DNA of 64,000 nucleotides from Porticoccaceae bacterium. GTDB taxonomy: Bacteria > Pseudomonadota > Gammaproteobacteria > Pseudomonadales > Porticoccaceae. How positions within the stretch are numbered: the first letter of the stretch is position 1; every line of letters starts with the position of its first letter. A model generated the notes under the pieces. That model was not told the DNA's origin. It did not search any database and was given only the letters and a program-made list of their open reading frames with translations. The stretch covers positions 123,685 to 187,684 of the forward strand of contig JAHEHL010000010.1 of assembly GCA_024644595.1 (NCBI GenBank), read 5' to 3'. Made by a program: the position numbers and the translations under genes. This document shows positions 51,218 to 61,988 of this stretch, in pieces.

Positions 51218-53641
51218 ATGACCACAAAGAGTCAAATTTTAATTCTTACGATACTGGGCAACCTGGGTATAGCAGCAATCTGTCTGGTGCTGACCTTTAC
51301 CCAGCTTAGCGATCAGGAAAAGGTCCATCTCGATGATTCTGGTCATACCTACAAGCAGGCCTGGACTGCCGCTCTGAACCAGGCTTTCGAAAAAACTATT
51401 GGTGAATGGCACCCCACGGTTGGAGAGCGCAGCAAGAGAAGTATCTGGAGCGAGCGCATTGATGCCAGACTGGTTTCCCAAGACGCAGCTGAGCGAACGG
51501 TTGATAACCCGCTTGTTGAGGCTATGAGCAGCGGCAGCCCTGCGGAGTTAGAGGCGGTAATGCAGGCTCTATTTGCTGAGGATCTCGATTCGTCACTGAT
51601 CAGTTTTGCTCTGTATATCTCTCCTGAAAATCTTATTCTGCAATGTGTGGCCGCAAGGGATATGGCTCGAGTGGAAATGGCTCAAGATGGTAGTGTTCCG
51701 AACAAGATTTTTTCTCAGGGCATGCTCTCAGAAGTCAATAGCATTAATCCATGCTCCGGTAAATCAACCGATCAGTTTAGCCATTTACTTGATATTCCGG
51801 CTGTGCGCGGTGACTCCGCATCTGAACTGCAGGCCTCAGTCAGCCGCGACCTTTGGATTGAGGCAGGCTCCGAGGCAGCCAGCGGTTTTTCTGTGTTTAA
51901 TATTATGGCGGTTAGTTTGATCAGGAGCGGGAGCAGTATTGGCACGATTATTCTCGGCGGCGATCTGCATAAACCGGTTGAGTTTTTTGAGTTGGAATTT
52001 GGCGTCAAAGTGGCGATTAACTTCAACGATCAAATAATCACTCATGACAGGCTTTCAGAGCTCAATTCCTATTTGGAGGCGACTGATGCTGCGTCGACTA
52101 ATCGTGAGGTTCGTCTTGCGCTGGAGAGAAATCGGGACGCATTGCAGACCAATGGCGTGTTTGGCTATATGGATAAAGTGCTGTCCGCGTCGGTGTTTGG
52201 TTTTCCGATCAGTGAATTTAAAAAAGACCAACAGCCATTTTTTATTGTGCTGCGAGATCAAACAGAATTTTTGCAAAATCAGCGAGAAACAATGTTTTTC
52301 AGCCTGCTTGTCGGTTTGGTGTTTTTTCTTATCTTATTGGCCACCACTCTGGTACTGACCACCTCCGCATTTGGCGGTGTGGGACAGGCCATCAATGTGA
52401 TGCGCGCGCTGGCCCAGGGCGATCGCTCGGTGTCCATGCCGCAGCGTAGACAACTGTTCAAATCCGAGGATGATGAGATTGATCGGCTCGACCAGGCCCT
52501 GGAAGCGTACAAGGCCCATCTTGATGAGTTGGATGAGATCAAGCTCTATCAGCAGTATCAAAACCGTGAGCGCGACACCATCATTATGGACAAAATGCGC
52601 CAACTGGCGGCTGGTCTGGAGGGCGAGGCTCGGCAGCTGATTTTGTCTGATATCGCTAAAATGGAGCAGATGGCAGCCCGCATCACGCCCGACAGCGCCG
52701 ACGATCGCTCTGTTGAATTGATGACAGTGGCTTTTTCGCGAATGTCCAATGAGGTGACCGCATTGCTTGAGGCCAGAACTCGCGAGATGAAGAAGGCCTA
52801 CGAGCAAGCCGCGCAGATAAACCGTGAAATGCGCAGCTCGATTAACTATGCCTCAATATTGCAGCGGGCGATGCTCAGGGCCGAAAGCTTTCCCGATGAT
52901 TTTAAAATCCATCTTACCTGGCAGCCGCGGGATGTAGTCGGGGGTGATATCTATGTGGTGCGTACCACCGAGAACAAGACAGTGATCGCCGTGATTGACT
53001 GTACCGGTCATGGGGTTCCCGGCGCCTTTACGTCGCTGATTGCGCGGGCAGCCTTTGATCGCGCCTTTGAAGATCCGAGCATTGTCAGTGCCGGCGACTA
53101 TCTGACGGAATCCAATCGATTGATAAAAAATATGCTGTTTCAGAATGAATCCGAGCAGGCTGAATCCGACGCCGGTTTTGATGGCACCGTCTGTATTCTC
53201 GATCGGGTCAGTGGCACCCTCGAGTTTGCAGGCGCCAATGCGTCACTATTTGTTGTCGACAGCGGTCAGGTCACCGAGCTCAAGGGCGATAAAAAGTCGG
53301 TTGGCGCTCGCCGAACCCCGGGTGGCTATCAATTTACCACTCAGTTGGTGACTGCGCCGAAGGGGATGTTTGTGATGCTCACCGACGGTGTTACCGATGT
53401 AATGAGCCCTGATCAAAGCCCCATTGCCTTTGGCCGCAAGCGGCTGGTGCGGTTGATGGAGTCGATCGACACTTCCGATCCGAAAGTGATTGTCAGTGAA
53501 ATTATGCAGGCAGTTGATCAGTATAAAGGCAGTGGCGAACTGCGTGATGATCTGACCTTGCTGGCATTTTATATTGATCAGTTACAGCAATTTGATCGGG
53601 CTGCGTTGCCAAACGATAGTGTCGCTAACGGTTCTCTCTAA
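51218..53641 (+). CDS. siaA: SiaA-like membrane PP2C phosphatase
   Basis: An 807-residue membrane signal receiver. TM1 at residues about 8-28, a large extracytoplasmic sensor domain (30-355), TM2 at about 358-380, HAMP (about 381-440), a coiled coil, and a SpoIIE/PP2C phosphatase domain (about 560-795) with IDCTGHGVPGAFTSLI near 593 and DGVTDVM near 725. In Pseudomonas, SiaA dephosphorylates SiaC after an outside signal. Here it would control SiaC and through it, I infer, the neighbouring class III cyclase. Confidence 0.88.
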   Translation: MTTKSQILILTILGNLGIAAICLVLTFTQLSDQEKVHLDDSGHTYKQAWTAALNQAFEKTIGEWHPTVGERSKRSIWSERIDARLVSQDAAERTVDNPLVEAMSSGSPAELEAVMQALFAEDLDSSLISFALYISPENLILQCVAARDMARVEMAQDGSVPNKIFSQGMLSEVNSINPCSGKSTDQFSHLLDIPAVRGDSASELQASVSRDLWIEAGSEAASGFSVFNIMAVSLIRSGSSIGTIILGGDLHKPVEFFELEFGVKVAINFNDQIITHDRLSELNSYLEATDAASTNREVRLALERNRDALQTNGVFGYMDKVLSASVFGFPISEFKKDQQPFFIVLRDQTEFLQNQRETMFFSLLVGLVFFLILLATTLVLTTSAFGGVGQAINVMRALAQGDRSVSMPQRRQLFKSEDDEIDRLDQALEAYKAHLDELDEIKLYQQYQNRERDTIIMDKMRQLAAGLEGEARQLILSDIAKMEQMAARITPDSADDRSVELMTVAFSRMSNEVTALLEARTREMKKAYEQAAQINREMRSSINYASILQRAMLRAESFPDDFKIHLTWQPRDVVGGDIYVVRTTENKTVIAVIDCTGHGVPGAFTSLIARAAFDRAFEDPSIVSAGDYLTESNRLIKNMLFQNESEQAESDAGFDGTVCILDRVSGTLEFAGANASLFVVDSGQVTELKGDKKSVGARRTPGGYQFTTQLVTAPKGMFVMLTDGVTDVMSPDQSPIAFGRKRLVRLMESIDTSDPKVIVSEIMQAVDQYKGSGELRDDLTLLAFYIDQLQQFDRAALPNDSVANGSL

Positions 53642-53745
53642 AGGCAAAGCTGATAATCGCTTTTCCCGGGATGCAGTCTTCAGGTCTGAATGTAGGACTG
53701 CTAAAACAGCTATCAGGGCAGTTCAAACAGCGATACACTCCGCCC

Positions 53746-54273
53746 ATGAGCCAACCAACGTCCACTTCTGATTCTCTAATGTCTTCCGCCTTTGATCTGG
53801 CGGCGCAGCTTGGCGAGGCCCTTGAGCAGTGCGGCGCCATGGTGACCACCGCCGAGTCCTGTACCGGTGGCGGCGTTGCCCATGCGATAACCGCTGTTGC
53901 AGGCAGTTCACGCTGGTTTTCCTGTGGCTTTGTAACCTACGCCAACAGTGCCAAGCACAGTTTGTTGGGGGTAGATAAGCAACTGCTTGAACGCTGGGGA
54001 GCGGTTTCGGAAGCGGTGGTCAGGCAGATGGCTGAGGGCGCGGCGCGCGTGGCGGCTGCCGATTACGCCGTGGCGATCAGCGGCATTGCCGGCCCCGATG
54101 GGGGCAGTGACGACAAGCCGGTGGGTACGGTCTGGTTTGCATGGTTCGGGCCGAATGGAGTCATTACTAAGAAATATCAGCTTTCTGGTGATCGTGCATC
54201 GGTTCGTGAGCAGGCCATCAAAATTTCTCTGCAACAACTGTTGCATCAGGTTACTGGATGTAATACTGTATAA
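53746..54273 (+). CDS. pncC: Nicotinamide-nucleotide amidase PncC (CinA C-terminal)
   Basis: PncC deamidates nicotinamide mononucleotide in pyridine nucleotide recycling. Family motif [22 protein letters not shown] (active-site Ser region), and [10 protein letters not shown]. Length 175 from this ATG; starting at the Met at 53779 gives 164, close to E. coli. No ribosome-binding site decides between them. It sits before recA, as in Pseudomonas; its stop codon lies in the SOS box. Confidence 0.92.
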   Translation: MSQPTSTSDSLMSSAFDLAAQLGEALEQCGAMVTTAESCTGGGVAHAITAVAGSSRWFSCGFVTYANSAKHSLLGVDKQLLERWGAVSEAVVRQMAEGAARVAAADYAVAISGIAGPDGGSDDKPVGTVWFAWFGPNGVITKKYQLSGDRASVREQAIKISLQQLLHQVTGCNTV

Positions 54274-54281
54274 CCATACAG
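54266..54281 (+). promoter_or_regulatory. LexA box (SOS operator) of recA
   Basis: CTGTATAACCATACAG, matching the LexA consensus CTG-N10-CAG with near-perfect symmetry. It overlaps the pncC stop codon and ends 62 bp before the recA start. Confidence 0.85.
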
Positions 54282-54343
54282 TTGATGATGGATCCAATTC
54301 CGCGCAACTACTCCAAAACTATATTTATCTTGAGGTCACAATT

Positions 54344-55378
54344 ATGGATGCCAATAAGTCAAAAGCATTAGAAGCCGCTCTGGGTCAGATTGAACGCCAG
54401 TTTGGCAAAGGAACAGTAATGCGAATGGGCGACGGCACCCGCCAGGCAATCCCCGCTATTTCTACAGGCTCCTTGGGCCTTGATATTGCGCTCGGTATTG
54501 GCGGCCTGCCCAAGGGACGCATCGTTGAAATCTATGGCCCCGAATCATCGGGTAAAACGACCCTGACCCTGCAGGTTGTTGCCGAGGCACAAAAAGCCGG
54601 TGGCACCTGTGCGTTTATCGATGCGGAGCACGCGCTGGATCCAGAATACGCGGCGAAGCTTGGCGTCAATGTTGACGATCTGATTGTCTCGCAACCAGAT
54701 ACCGGCGAGCAGGCGCTCGAAGTTACCGATATGCTGGTTCGCTCTGGTGCCTGTGATGTCCTGATTGTTGACTCGGTGGCTGCCTTGACGCCGCGCGCTG
54801 AAATTGAGGGCGAGATGGGTGATCACCATGTAGGGCTGCAAGCCCGACTGATGTCGCAGGCGCTGCGTAAGCTGACTGGTAATATCAAGAATGCCAACTG
54901 TCTGGTGATCTTTATCAACCAGATTCGTATGAAAATTGGCGTGATGTTTGGTAACCCCGAAACCACTACCGGTGGTAATGCACTCAAATTTTACGCCTCT
55001 GTGCGACTGGATATCCGCCGCATCGGCGCGGTGAAAGATGGCGATGAAATCATCGGCAACGAAACCCGCGTCAAAGTGGTTAAAAACAAAGTGGCGCCAC
55101 CCTTCAAGCAGACTGAATTCCAGATCCTCTACGGCCGTGGTATCAATCGCAATGGAGAGTTGGTTGATCTTGGCGTCAAACACGGACTGATCGACAAGTC
55201 CGGTGCCTGGTATGCCTACAAGGGCAACAAGATCGGACAGGGCAAGGCTAATGTGGGTGTCTATTTGACTGAAAACCCGCAGATCGCCAATGAAATTGAA
55301 GCATTTATTCGGGAGAAAGAAATGGGTACTAAGGCACCGGTTGCTGAATCATCAGTTGATGACGTCGCGGAGGAGTAA
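54344..55378 (+). CDS. recA: Recombinase RecA
   Basis: RecA drives homologous recombination and SOS induction. The 344-residue protein has Walker [19 protein letters not shown], and [18 protein letters not shown] (L2 region). The ATG at 54344 has GAGG at 54332-54335. LexA box upstream; terminator before recX. Closely similar in design to pseudomonad RecA. Confidence 0.98.
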   Translation: MDANKSKALEAALGQIERQFGKGTVMRMGDGTRQAIPAISTGSLGLDIALGIGGLPKGRIVEIYGPESSGKTTLTLQVVAEAQKAGGTCAFIDAEHALDPEYAAKLGVNVDDLIVSQPDTGEQALEVTDMLVRSGACDVLIVDSVAALTPRAEIEGEMGDHHVGLQARLMSQALRKLTGNIKNANCLVIFINQIRMKIGVMFGNPETTTGGNALKFYASVRLDIRRIGAVKDGDEIIGNETRVKVVKNKVAPPFKQTEFQILYGRGINRNGELVDLGVKHGLIDKSGAWYAYKGNKIGQGKANVGVYLTENPQIANEIEAFIREKEMGTKAPVAESSVDDVAEE

Positions 55379-55422
55379 GCTGAGCCCACGCGGTGGGAAG
55401 AATAAATTGCCTGTAATAAATC

Positions 55423-55447
55423 AAAAAGCGCCATTAGGCGCTTTTTG
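55423..55447 (+). terminator. Terminator between recA and recX
   Basis: Perfect ten-pair stem AAAAAGCGCC/GGCGCTTTTT with loop ATTA. Some read-through to recX is expected, as in other bacteria; TATAAT at 55448-55453 may also start a separate recX transcript. Confidence 0.9.
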
Positions 55448-55486
55448 TATAATGAGTTCAGAGAGGACACAAATCGGCAAATTGAT

Positions 55487-55972
55487 ATGTTAGAAGCTCC
55501 TGCAGATACCACGCCCGCAAAGATCCGTAATACGGCCATGGACCTGTTGACCGGTCGCGAGTATTCGCGAGCGGAGCTCGCGGAAAAGCTCAATAAGCGC
55601 TTTGATCAGCACGCTGCTATTAATGATGTGCTCGAGCGCCTAGCCGAGGAGGGCCTGCAATCCGATACGCGCTTTGCCGAAGCGTTTGTGCGTTCCAGGC
55701 TATATAGAGGTCATGGCTTGATGCGTATCCGCCAGGATATCCGCCAAAAAGGTATTGCCGAAGAACTGATTACGCGAACTCTTGACGAAGCCGATGTGGA
55801 TTGGAAACATCTTGCCCGCGAGGTGGCACAGCGCAAATTCGGTCAGCGCAAAGCTGCTGACCAGCGTGAAAAAGCCAAGCGCATGCGATTTCTGCAATAC
55901 CGCGGCTTTAACTATGATCAGATCAAATTCGCCTTAGCTGAAGATGTTATGGAAGACGACCACTACGATTAG
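55487..55972 (+). CDS. recX: Regulatory protein RecX
   Basis: RecX binds RecA filaments and limits their activity. A 161-residue all-helical protein of three-helix repeats (LTGREYSRAELAEKLNKRF, GLQSDTRFAEAFVRSRLYRGHGLMRIRQDI). The frame opens at 55445; Met at 55487 is the likely start, since the upstream codons overlap the terminator region and no ribosome-binding site is clear. Confidence 0.93.
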   Translation: MLEAPADTTPAKIRNTAMDLLTGREYSRAELAEKLNKRFDQHAAINDVLERLAEEGLQSDTRFAEAFVRSRLYRGHGLMRIRQDIRQKGIAEELITRTLDEADVDWKHLAREVAQRKFGQRKAADQREKAKRMRFLQYRGFNYDQIKFALAEDVMEDDHYD

Positions 55973-55986
55973 TGTGCGACTGATTG

Positions 55987-56961
55987 CTACAGGTACCCGC
56001 TAAACCATTCCGAAAGACGGTTTTCGACCCAGCTGTGTGCAGAGACATTTTTAATGAAGCCGCAGTGCCCACCAAATTGTTGAGTGTCGAAGCTTAGCTG
56101 CTGCGGGCGATTGATTTTCTTCAAATCTTCAACCGGGATAATCGGGTCATCCTCTGATGAGATCAAACAAGCAGGAATCTCTAGCGCCGCAAGACGGTCG
56201 CCGGTCAGTGAGTAAGACCTGAAATAGCTCTCTTCATCATCAAACGGCGTGTGGTTGCTGATAAAAAACTGGTTCATATCCGCCAGTGTTCGAGCAGTGT
56301 CTAGAAACGTACCGTAGCCGTGCTCGGGAAAGTGAATTAGTTTCTTGCGCAGCGATCGGGACCAGCGGTGAAAGAAATAACGATGGTAAACAAACCACGT
56401 ATCATCCAGCGCCTGCATGGCATTAGTGGGATCTACTGGCGGGCAAATTGCTGCCGCAGCGGTTAGCGCGAGTGCCTGGCCGTGATCGCAGGCAATCCGT
56501 AGTGTAAAGTTGCCGCCAAGAGAGAATCCGGCTAGAAAGCGTTTGTCGTGGTGGTGGAGATCAAAAAAACACTCCAGGGCGCCGGCGACTTCATCGGTCA
56601 TGGTTGAGTTAAATAGCTCGCGATTGAGGTGATGGCTGTCACCATGGTCGCGCAAGTTGAGCCTTAATACATCAAACCCCTGCTTCAGAAGGTAGTTGGC
56701 CGTAGTCACTTGATAAGCAGATTCGCTTGACCCCTCCCATCCGTGGAGTAGCACAATGACACTTTTGTTGGGGGTTTGGCTGCGATCATATTTACCCAGT
56801 AATCGCGTTCCATCTCGTGCCTCTAGGATTAAAGTCTCACTGTTTAAACGCTTTGCCAGTCGGTTGGCGCGAATCTTTCGTGGACCAACACTATTTAGAA
56901 CGCTTTGGATATGCGAGTTTTTTAAGAAAAAAGGTGGGATAAAGCGATTATTTTGAGCCAT
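55987..56961 (-). CDS. Alpha/beta hydrolase, YheT family
   Basis: A 324-residue hydrolase of the YheT/UPF0017 group. Nucleophile elbow GFSLGGNF, oxyanion region LLHGWEGSS and C-terminal His in GGHCGF. The group includes lipid and short-ester hydrolases. I chose Met at 56961 (MAQNNRF); the frame is open to 56991. Convergent with recX. Confidence 0.88.
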   Translation of the reverse strand: MAQNNRFIPPFFLKNSHIQSVLNSVGPRKIRANRLAKRLNSETLILEARDGTRLLGKYDRSQTPNKSVIVLLHGWEGSSESAYQVTTANYLLKQGFDVLRLNLRDHGDSHHLNRELFNSTMTDEVAGALECFFDLHHHDKRFLAGFSLGGNFTLRIACDHGQALALTAAAAICPPVDPTNAMQALDDTWFVYHRYFFHRWSRSLRKKLIHFPEHGYGTFLDTARTLADMNQFFISNHTPFDDEESYFRSYSLTGDRLAALEIPACLISSEDDPIIPVEDLKKINRPQQLSFDTQQFGGHCGFIKNVSAHSWVENRLSEWFSGYL

Positions 56962-57121
56962 ATTTATATTTGAGTAGATTTGTTTTATCAATCCGGGGAC
57001 TTTAGTGCCTTAGCAGACAATCCGTCAATCGATTCGGGCTTTATTCCCCAGTCAATTAGACAGCCTAGCCGGGAAGGGTTTTTGTTTGGCAGGTTCTCAT
57101 CATCTTACCAGGGAGGTCTAG

Positions 57122-57571
57122 ATGAATATCGCAAAGTACCTATTGTCTGTTGCAGCTGTTGCGTTTTTTAGTGCCACCAGTCTCTCAGCAGAAATGTCCA
57201 GCAGCGACCAAAATGCCGTTCAACCCCAGTCTCTAGCTGACCAGGCCAAAGGGATCGAGGACAGCATTGACGTCAGCGATTGGAAAATTCGTAATGGTTG
57301 TGTAATGTTACGCCGGATCAAGCGGATAAGATTCGTCGACGACCAAACTGCATTGTTGTCGATGCGCGGTAAAAAACAGATTGTTTTACGTTTGCAACGC
57401 AACTGTCCGGGAATCAAGAATACGGGTTTTATGCATCGAACCGTTGGCAGCAGACTGTGTTCTGGTTTTGATCGTTTTACAGTAATGGGCACCGGATACA
57501 GTTGTCGGGTTGAGAGTCTCGAGCCCTATATCGAGATAGAAGAGCTTCCGCGAGATCAAAACCTGGATTAG
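57122..57571 (+). CDS. Secreted DUF6491-type protein
   Basis: A 149-residue exported protein with signal peptide MNIAKYLLSVAAVAFFSATSLSA. The mature part has the DUF6491-like pattern of paired cysteines (NGCVMLRRIKRIRFVDDQT, RNCPGI, RLCSGF, YSCRVESL), probably two disulfides. Function unknown. It is followed closely by the M23 peptidase. Confidence 0.75.
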   Translation: MNIAKYLLSVAAVAFFSATSLSAEMSSSDQNAVQPQSLADQAKGIEDSIDVSDWKIRNGCVMLRRIKRIRFVDDQTALLSMRGKKQIVLRLQRNCPGIKNTGFMHRTVGSRLCSGFDRFTVMGTGYSCRVESLEPYIEIEELPRDQNLD

Positions 57572-57586
57572 TAAATTAGTCGGTAA

Positions 57587-58531
57587 ATGTACCCTGATTC
57601 AGGACTGTTTACCTGGAGACAAGGGATGCAAGCCAACACATTTTATCGGTCATGCCTGGGCAGCATAAGCTCGATGGCAACGCTATTGCTATCAGCTTTT
57701 GTTGTCTCAGTTGCTGCTACATCAGAGATAACCAAAACAGAGCCAGCCAAATCAGAGAGAAATCGAGCCGTTATTGAATGGCGGGGCAGTTGGCTACAGG
57801 GCGGCCTGCTACTTGGTAAGGTTTCACCGGGGCAAACCGTCCGTTATCTGGATGACAATATTAAGACCACCGCCGACGGGCAGTTTCTAATTGGTTTAGA
57901 TCGCGACGCGCCAGCCATTTCGCGCTTCACCGTTATTGATAGGGATGGAACATCCACAAGCGTGGAATACAAAATCACCCAACGCAGCTATAACATCCAG
58001 CGTGTCGAAGGGGTGCCACAGCGCACTGTAGAACCTCCGCCAGAACAGTTGCAACGCATCCGCTCGGATTCGGCCGTGGTGCGAGAGGCCAGACGTTCAG
58101 TCACAGCCAAGACGGACTTCCTCTCCGGGTTTATCAAGCCACTCGAAGGCCCAATAACCGGCGTCTACGGCAGTCAGAGAGCCTATAACGGTGTGCCGAA
58201 AAGCCCTCACTATGGACTCGACTACGCCGCACCAACAGGCACGATTGTCAATGCGCCGGCCTCCGGATTGGTGCGTCTGGCGCACGCTGATCTGTTCTAT
58301 TCCGGTGGCACCCTAATTATTGATCATGGCCATGGATTGACCTCGAGCTTTTTACATCTCAGTGACATACTCGTCAGCGAGGGATCGGTTGTGCAGCGCG
58401 GTGATGCGATTGCTAAAGTCGGCGCCACTGGGCGTGCCACGGGTCCGCATCTTGACTGGCGCATGAACTGGCGTAACGTGCGCATAGATCCAGCATTGGT
58501 TTTACAGGCTTTTCCCTCTGATAGCCGTTAA
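57587..58531 (+). CDS. M23 family metallopeptidase (peptidoglycan hydrolase)
   Basis: A 314-residue envelope peptidase. Hydrophobic N-terminal region (ATLLLSAFVVSVAATS) is a signal peptide or anchor. Beta-rich domain (55-140), then the LytM/M23 domain with PHYGLDY (first His and Asp ligands) and GPHLDW, where the second ligand motif reads HLD and not the common HLH. Subfamily members with the HLDW form are known. The start at ATG 57587 is weak; Met at 57626 is an alternative. Confidence 0.87.
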   Translation: MYPDSGLFTWRQGMQANTFYRSCLGSISSMATLLLSAFVVSVAATSEITKTEPAKSERNRAVIEWRGSWLQGGLLLGKVSPGQTVRYLDDNIKTTADGQFLIGLDRDAPAISRFTVIDRDGTSTSVEYKITQRSYNIQRVEGVPQRTVEPPPEQLQRIRSDSAVVREARRSVTAKTDFLSGFIKPLEGPITGVYGSQRAYNGVPKSPHYGLDYAAPTGTIVNAPASGLVRLAHADLFYSGGTLIIDHGHGLTSSFLHLSDILVSEGSVVQRGDAIAKVGATGRATGPHLDWRMNWRNVRIDPALVLQAFPSDSR

Positions 58532-58677
58532 TCTTTTCTGTTTATAGGTTCTCAGCGCATTCTGTAACCGTCGCCACCAATGTATCTTGTCTGATCTGAC
58601 CGTATTATTGCTATCCGGCAATGGCGGTGAGTCATGATTTTGCGTACACTATTGCGGTTTTTAAATGGACAAATATT

Positions 58678-58872
58678 GTGGATAAAAAGCTTCTTAGTAT
58701 ATTGGTTTGCCCAGTCAGTAAAGCGCCGCTGGAATATGACAAAGCCAATCAAGAACTGGTCTGTCGTGCCAGTGGTCTCGCTTACCCTATTCGGGAAGGG
58801 ATACCAGTCATGCTCGAGTCTGAGGCACGCCAGCTGCATGCCGATGAAAAACTCCGCGACTCGGGAAAATAA
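58678..58872 (+). CDS. Trm112-like (YcaR-type) small protein
   Basis: A 64-residue protein, [20 protein letters not shown] onward, with the Trm112/YcaR pattern: Cys in LVCP, Cys in [13 protein letters not shown] and GIPVML. Related proteins are zinc-binding partners of methyltransferases or act in lipopolysaccharide gene clusters. Start GTG at 58678 gives the family N-terminus; longer frames from 58621 are less likely. Confidence 0.8.
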   Translation: MDKKLLSILVCPVSKAPLEYDKANQELVCRASGLAYPIREGIPVMLESEARQLHADEKLRDSGK

Positions 58873-58900
58873 TTAATCAGAGCTTGCTCGGAGACCACTG

Positions 58901-59263
58901 ATGGTTGACACAACACCGACGCTGTTTACGCGTATTATTAATCGGGAGATTCCAGCAGAGATTCTCTATGAGGATGATCAGTGCATCGTTATCAACGATA
59001 TTGCTCCTCAGGCGCCGGTGCATATGCTGGTTATCCCTCGTCAACCTATCCCGCGATTGGCCGATGCAAGCCAGGCTGATCGCAGTGTTCTTGGGCACCT
59101 GATGTGGGTGGCAGGCGAAGTTGCCAGACAGGCAGGTGTCGATGAAGCGTTCCGCCTCGTGGTAAACAATGGCGCAGGTGCGGGACAGACGGTCTTTCAT
59201 CTGCACCTGCATGTGCTCGCCGACCCAAGCGACAAGACAATATTTTCTGAATCTACTATGTAA
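58901..59263 (+). CDS. HIT family nucleotide phosphoramidase (HinT-like)
   Basis: A 120-residue HIT protein that hydrolyses purine nucleoside phosphoramidates. Catalytic motif HLHLHVL near residues 101-107, [26 protein letters not shown] before it. GGAG before ATG 58901. Placed before alaS, a known HinT context for Ap4A/aminoacyl-AMP metabolism. Confidence 0.9.
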   Translation: MVDTTPTLFTRIINREIPAEILYEDDQCIVINDIAPQAPVHMLVIPRQPIPRLADASQADRSVLGHLMWVAGEVARQAGVDEAFRLVVNNGAGAGQTVFHLHLHVLADPSDKTIFSESTM

Positions 59264-59304
59264 GCTCCGTGGCTTTTGGCCTCAGCAATAACTGGAACCC
59301 AATA

Positions 59305-61902
59305 ATGATGAAAAGCGCCGACATTCGTGACGCATTTTTAAACTACTTTGCCAGCAAGCAGCACAATATTGTGCCGAGTAGCAGTCTGGTGCCCGGCAAT
59401 GACCCTACGTTACTGTTCACCAATGCCGGAATGGTACAGTTTAAGGATGTCTTTCTCGGAGCCGAAAAGCGTGACTATAACCGAGCGGTGTCATCGCAAC
59501 GCTGCGTGCGTGCCGGTGGCAAGCATAATGACCTGGAAAATGTTGGGTACACCGCGAGACATCACACCTTTTTTGAAATGCTTGGCAACTTCAGTTTTGG
59601 TGACTATTTCAAGCGTGAAGCGATTGGTTTTGCGTGGGAGTTTCTCACCGAAGTCCTCAAGTTGCCGAAAGAGCGACTCTGGGTAACGGTGCATATCAGT
59701 GATGACGAAGCGGCTGATATCTGGATCAACGAAATCGGTGTGGATCCCAATCGGCTGTCGCGCCTCGATGAAGACAATTTTTGGCAGATGGGCGACACCG
59801 GTCCCTGCGGGCCCAGCACCGAAATTTTTTGGGATCATGGGGAAGATATTGCCGGTGGTCCTCCAGGCAGCCCGGATGACGACCTGGATCGCTATATTGA
59901 AATCTGGAATCTGGTGTTTATGCAGTTTGAACGCGACGCCAGCGGCAAGATGACGCCATTGCCCAAGCCATCGATCGATACCGGAATGGGACTTGAACGC
60001 GTTGCTGCAGTGATGCAAGGCGTGCACAACAACTACGATATTGATCTGTTTCAGCACCTGATCAAAGACGCGGCCAAAATAATTGGTGTCACGGATTTGA
60101 GTGAAAACTCCCTGAAGGTTGTTGCCGACCATATCCGCTCATGCGCCTTCTTGGTTGTGGACGGTGTCACGCCTTCCAACGAGGGGCGTGGCTATGTGCT
60201 CAGGCGCATTATTCGTCGTGCATTGCGGCATGGGTACAACCTTGGTGCCAAGGGAAGCTTTTTTCACAAGCTGGTCGAATCATTGGCGAACGTGATGGGC
60301 GAAGCCTATCCAGAGCTGATTAGTATGCAGCAGCAAATTACCGACACGATTAGAAAGGAAGAAGAGCAATTTGCTCGCACCCTCGACAATGGCATGGGCG
60401 TGCTTGAAACGGCATTGCAAACGCTGTCCGGTGATCAGTTGCCCGGAGAACTTATTTTTCAGCTCTATGATACCTATGGCTTCCCGACCGATCTGACTAA
60501 CGATATCGCCCGCGAGCGCGGATACCGTATGGATATGCAGGGATATGAGCAGTGCATGGAGGCGCAGCGCAAGCGCGCTCGCTCGGCGAGCCAATTCGGG
60601 TTGGATTACAGTGACACAATTCGGGTCGAAGGCAGCACCGAATTTGTCGGCTACGAACGGCTTGAAGAGAGCAGCCAAATAGTCGCGCTGTACAGTGGTG
60701 GCGAAGAAGTCTCTGTCGCAGGTGTTGATGCAGAGGTCGCCATCATTTTAAAGCGCACACCATTTTATGCTGAGTCCGGTGGGCAGGTTGGTGACTGTGG
60801 TTATCTTGAGACCGGTTCTGCCAAAATAGAAATTAGCGACTGTCGCAAGGCGGGTAACCATCATCTGCATATCGGCAAAGTCCTGTCTGGAGAAATAAAT
60901 GCGCGCGATTCGGTCACCGCCAAGGTCGATGCCTCTGTCCGCAGTGCAACCGCACGCAATCACTCGGCGACACATTTGTTACATGCGGCCTTGCAGCGGG
61001 TTTTGGGTGAACATGTCAATCAAAAAGGCTCGCTAGTGGATAGTCAGCGCCTGCGCTTTGACTTTTCCCACGGTGAAGCGGTCAGCGCTGAACAAATTCG
61101 CCAGATCGAACATATCGTCAATCATCAGCTATTGCGCAACACCCAAGTTCACACCGATGTGATGAGCATGGATGAGGCCATTGAAAAAGGCGCCATGGCA
61201 CTGTTTGGCGAAAAATATGGCAGTGAAGTGCGTGTACTCAGCATGGGTGGTGATTTCTCTGTCGAACTCTGTGGCGGCACCCATGTCGCGCGCACAGGTG
61301 ATATTGGTCTGCTGCGAATCAGTGGTGAGTCGAGTGTCTCAGCCGGGGTAAGGCGCATTGAAGCGGTAACCGGTGACGCTGCAATCGCCCTCTGCGATGA
61401 GCTCCAGGATACCGTTAACACTGTTGCCAATCTGGTGCGTGCATCGGGCCACGGCGTCGCCGAAAAAGTAGCCGGACTGGTTGATGATAACCGTCGCCTG
61501 CAGAAAGAAATTGACGCGTTAAAAAGCAAACTGGCCAATGCCTCGGGCACTGATCTGATGTCGGGGTTGCGAGAGATTGGTGGTATTCGTGTGCTCTCCA
61601 CCGTGGTGGAAGGTGCCGATGCAAAAAGTCTTCGAGGCGTTGCCGATCAGGTTCGCTCGAAACTTGAGCAGGGTGTGTTTATGCTCGCTGCGGTAGATGG
61701 CGACAAAGCCGCCTTGGTTGCAGGTGTGACGCAGAATCTAACCGACCGGTTTAAAGCCGGCGATTTGCTCCAGTTTGTTACCGCCCAGGTCGGTGGCAAA
61801 GGTGGTGGCCGCGCTGATATGGCGCAGGGCGCAGCGGGCAGCACAGAAAATCTGGCCGCAGCTCTCGAGTCCGTCTATGACTGGGTAGTGGATGCATCTT
61901 AA
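59305..61902 (+). CDS. alaS: Alanyl-tRNA synthetase
   Basis: AlaS charges tRNA-Ala and edits Ser/Gly misacylation. 865 residues from [18 protein letters not shown]. Class II catalytic domain with [11 protein letters not shown] and [13 protein letters not shown]; editing domain with [11 protein letters not shown] and CGGTHV zinc motif; C-terminal coiled coil and DHHA1-like domain. GGAA seven bases before the first ATG supports 59305; the second ATG is possible. Followed by lysC. Confidence 0.97.
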   Translation: MMKSADIRDAFLNYFASKQHNIVPSSSLVPGNDPTLLFTNAGMVQFKDVFLGAEKRDYNRAVSSQRCVRAGGKHNDLENVGYTARHHTFFEMLGNFSFGDYFKREAIGFAWEFLTEVLKLPKERLWVTVHISDDEAADIWINEIGVDPNRLSRLDEDNFWQMGDTGPCGPSTEIFWDHGEDIAGGPPGSPDDDLDRYIEIWNLVFMQFERDASGKMTPLPKPSIDTGMGLERVAAVMQGVHNNYDIDLFQHLIKDAAKIIGVTDLSENSLKVVADHIRSCAFLVVDGVTPSNEGRGYVLRRIIRRALRHGYNLGAKGSFFHKLVESLANVMGEAYPELISMQQQITDTIRKEEEQFARTLDNGMGVLETALQTLSGDQLPGELIFQLYDTYGFPTDLTNDIARERGYRMDMQGYEQCMEAQRKRARSASQFGLDYSDTIRVEGSTEFVGYERLEESSQIVALYSGGEEVSVAGVDAEVAIILKRTPFYAESGGQVGDCGYLETGSAKIEISDCRKAGNHHLHIGKVLSGEINARDSVTAKVDASVRSATARNHSATHLLHAALQRVLGEHVNQKGSLVDSQRLRFDFSHGEAVSAEQIRQIEHIVNHQLLRNTQVHTDVMSMDEAIEKGAMALFGEKYGSEVRVLSMGGDFSVELCGGTHVARTGDIGLLRISGESSVSAGVRRIEAVTGDAAIALCDELQDTVNTVANLVRASGHGVAEKVAGLVDDNRRLQKEIDALKSKLANASGTDLMSGLREIGGIRVLSTVVEGADAKSLRGVADQVRSKLEQGVFMLAAVDGDKAALVAGVTQNLTDRFKAGDLLQFVTAQVGGKGGGRADMAQGAAGSTENLAAALESVYDWVVDAS

Positions 61903-61988
61903 GTCACCAATACCGCTTTAGCGGTTAACATTTAAGCGCGATTGCTGTTTAATCTGCGCCCCCGTATATCTGACTAAATAGAGAAAGA

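Noticed and set aside
53987..54343. In-frame extension upstream of recA (frame open from 53987)
   Set aside because: The extension overlaps pncC in another frame and the SOS box; recA starts at 54344 with a good ribosome-binding site and the normal N-terminus.
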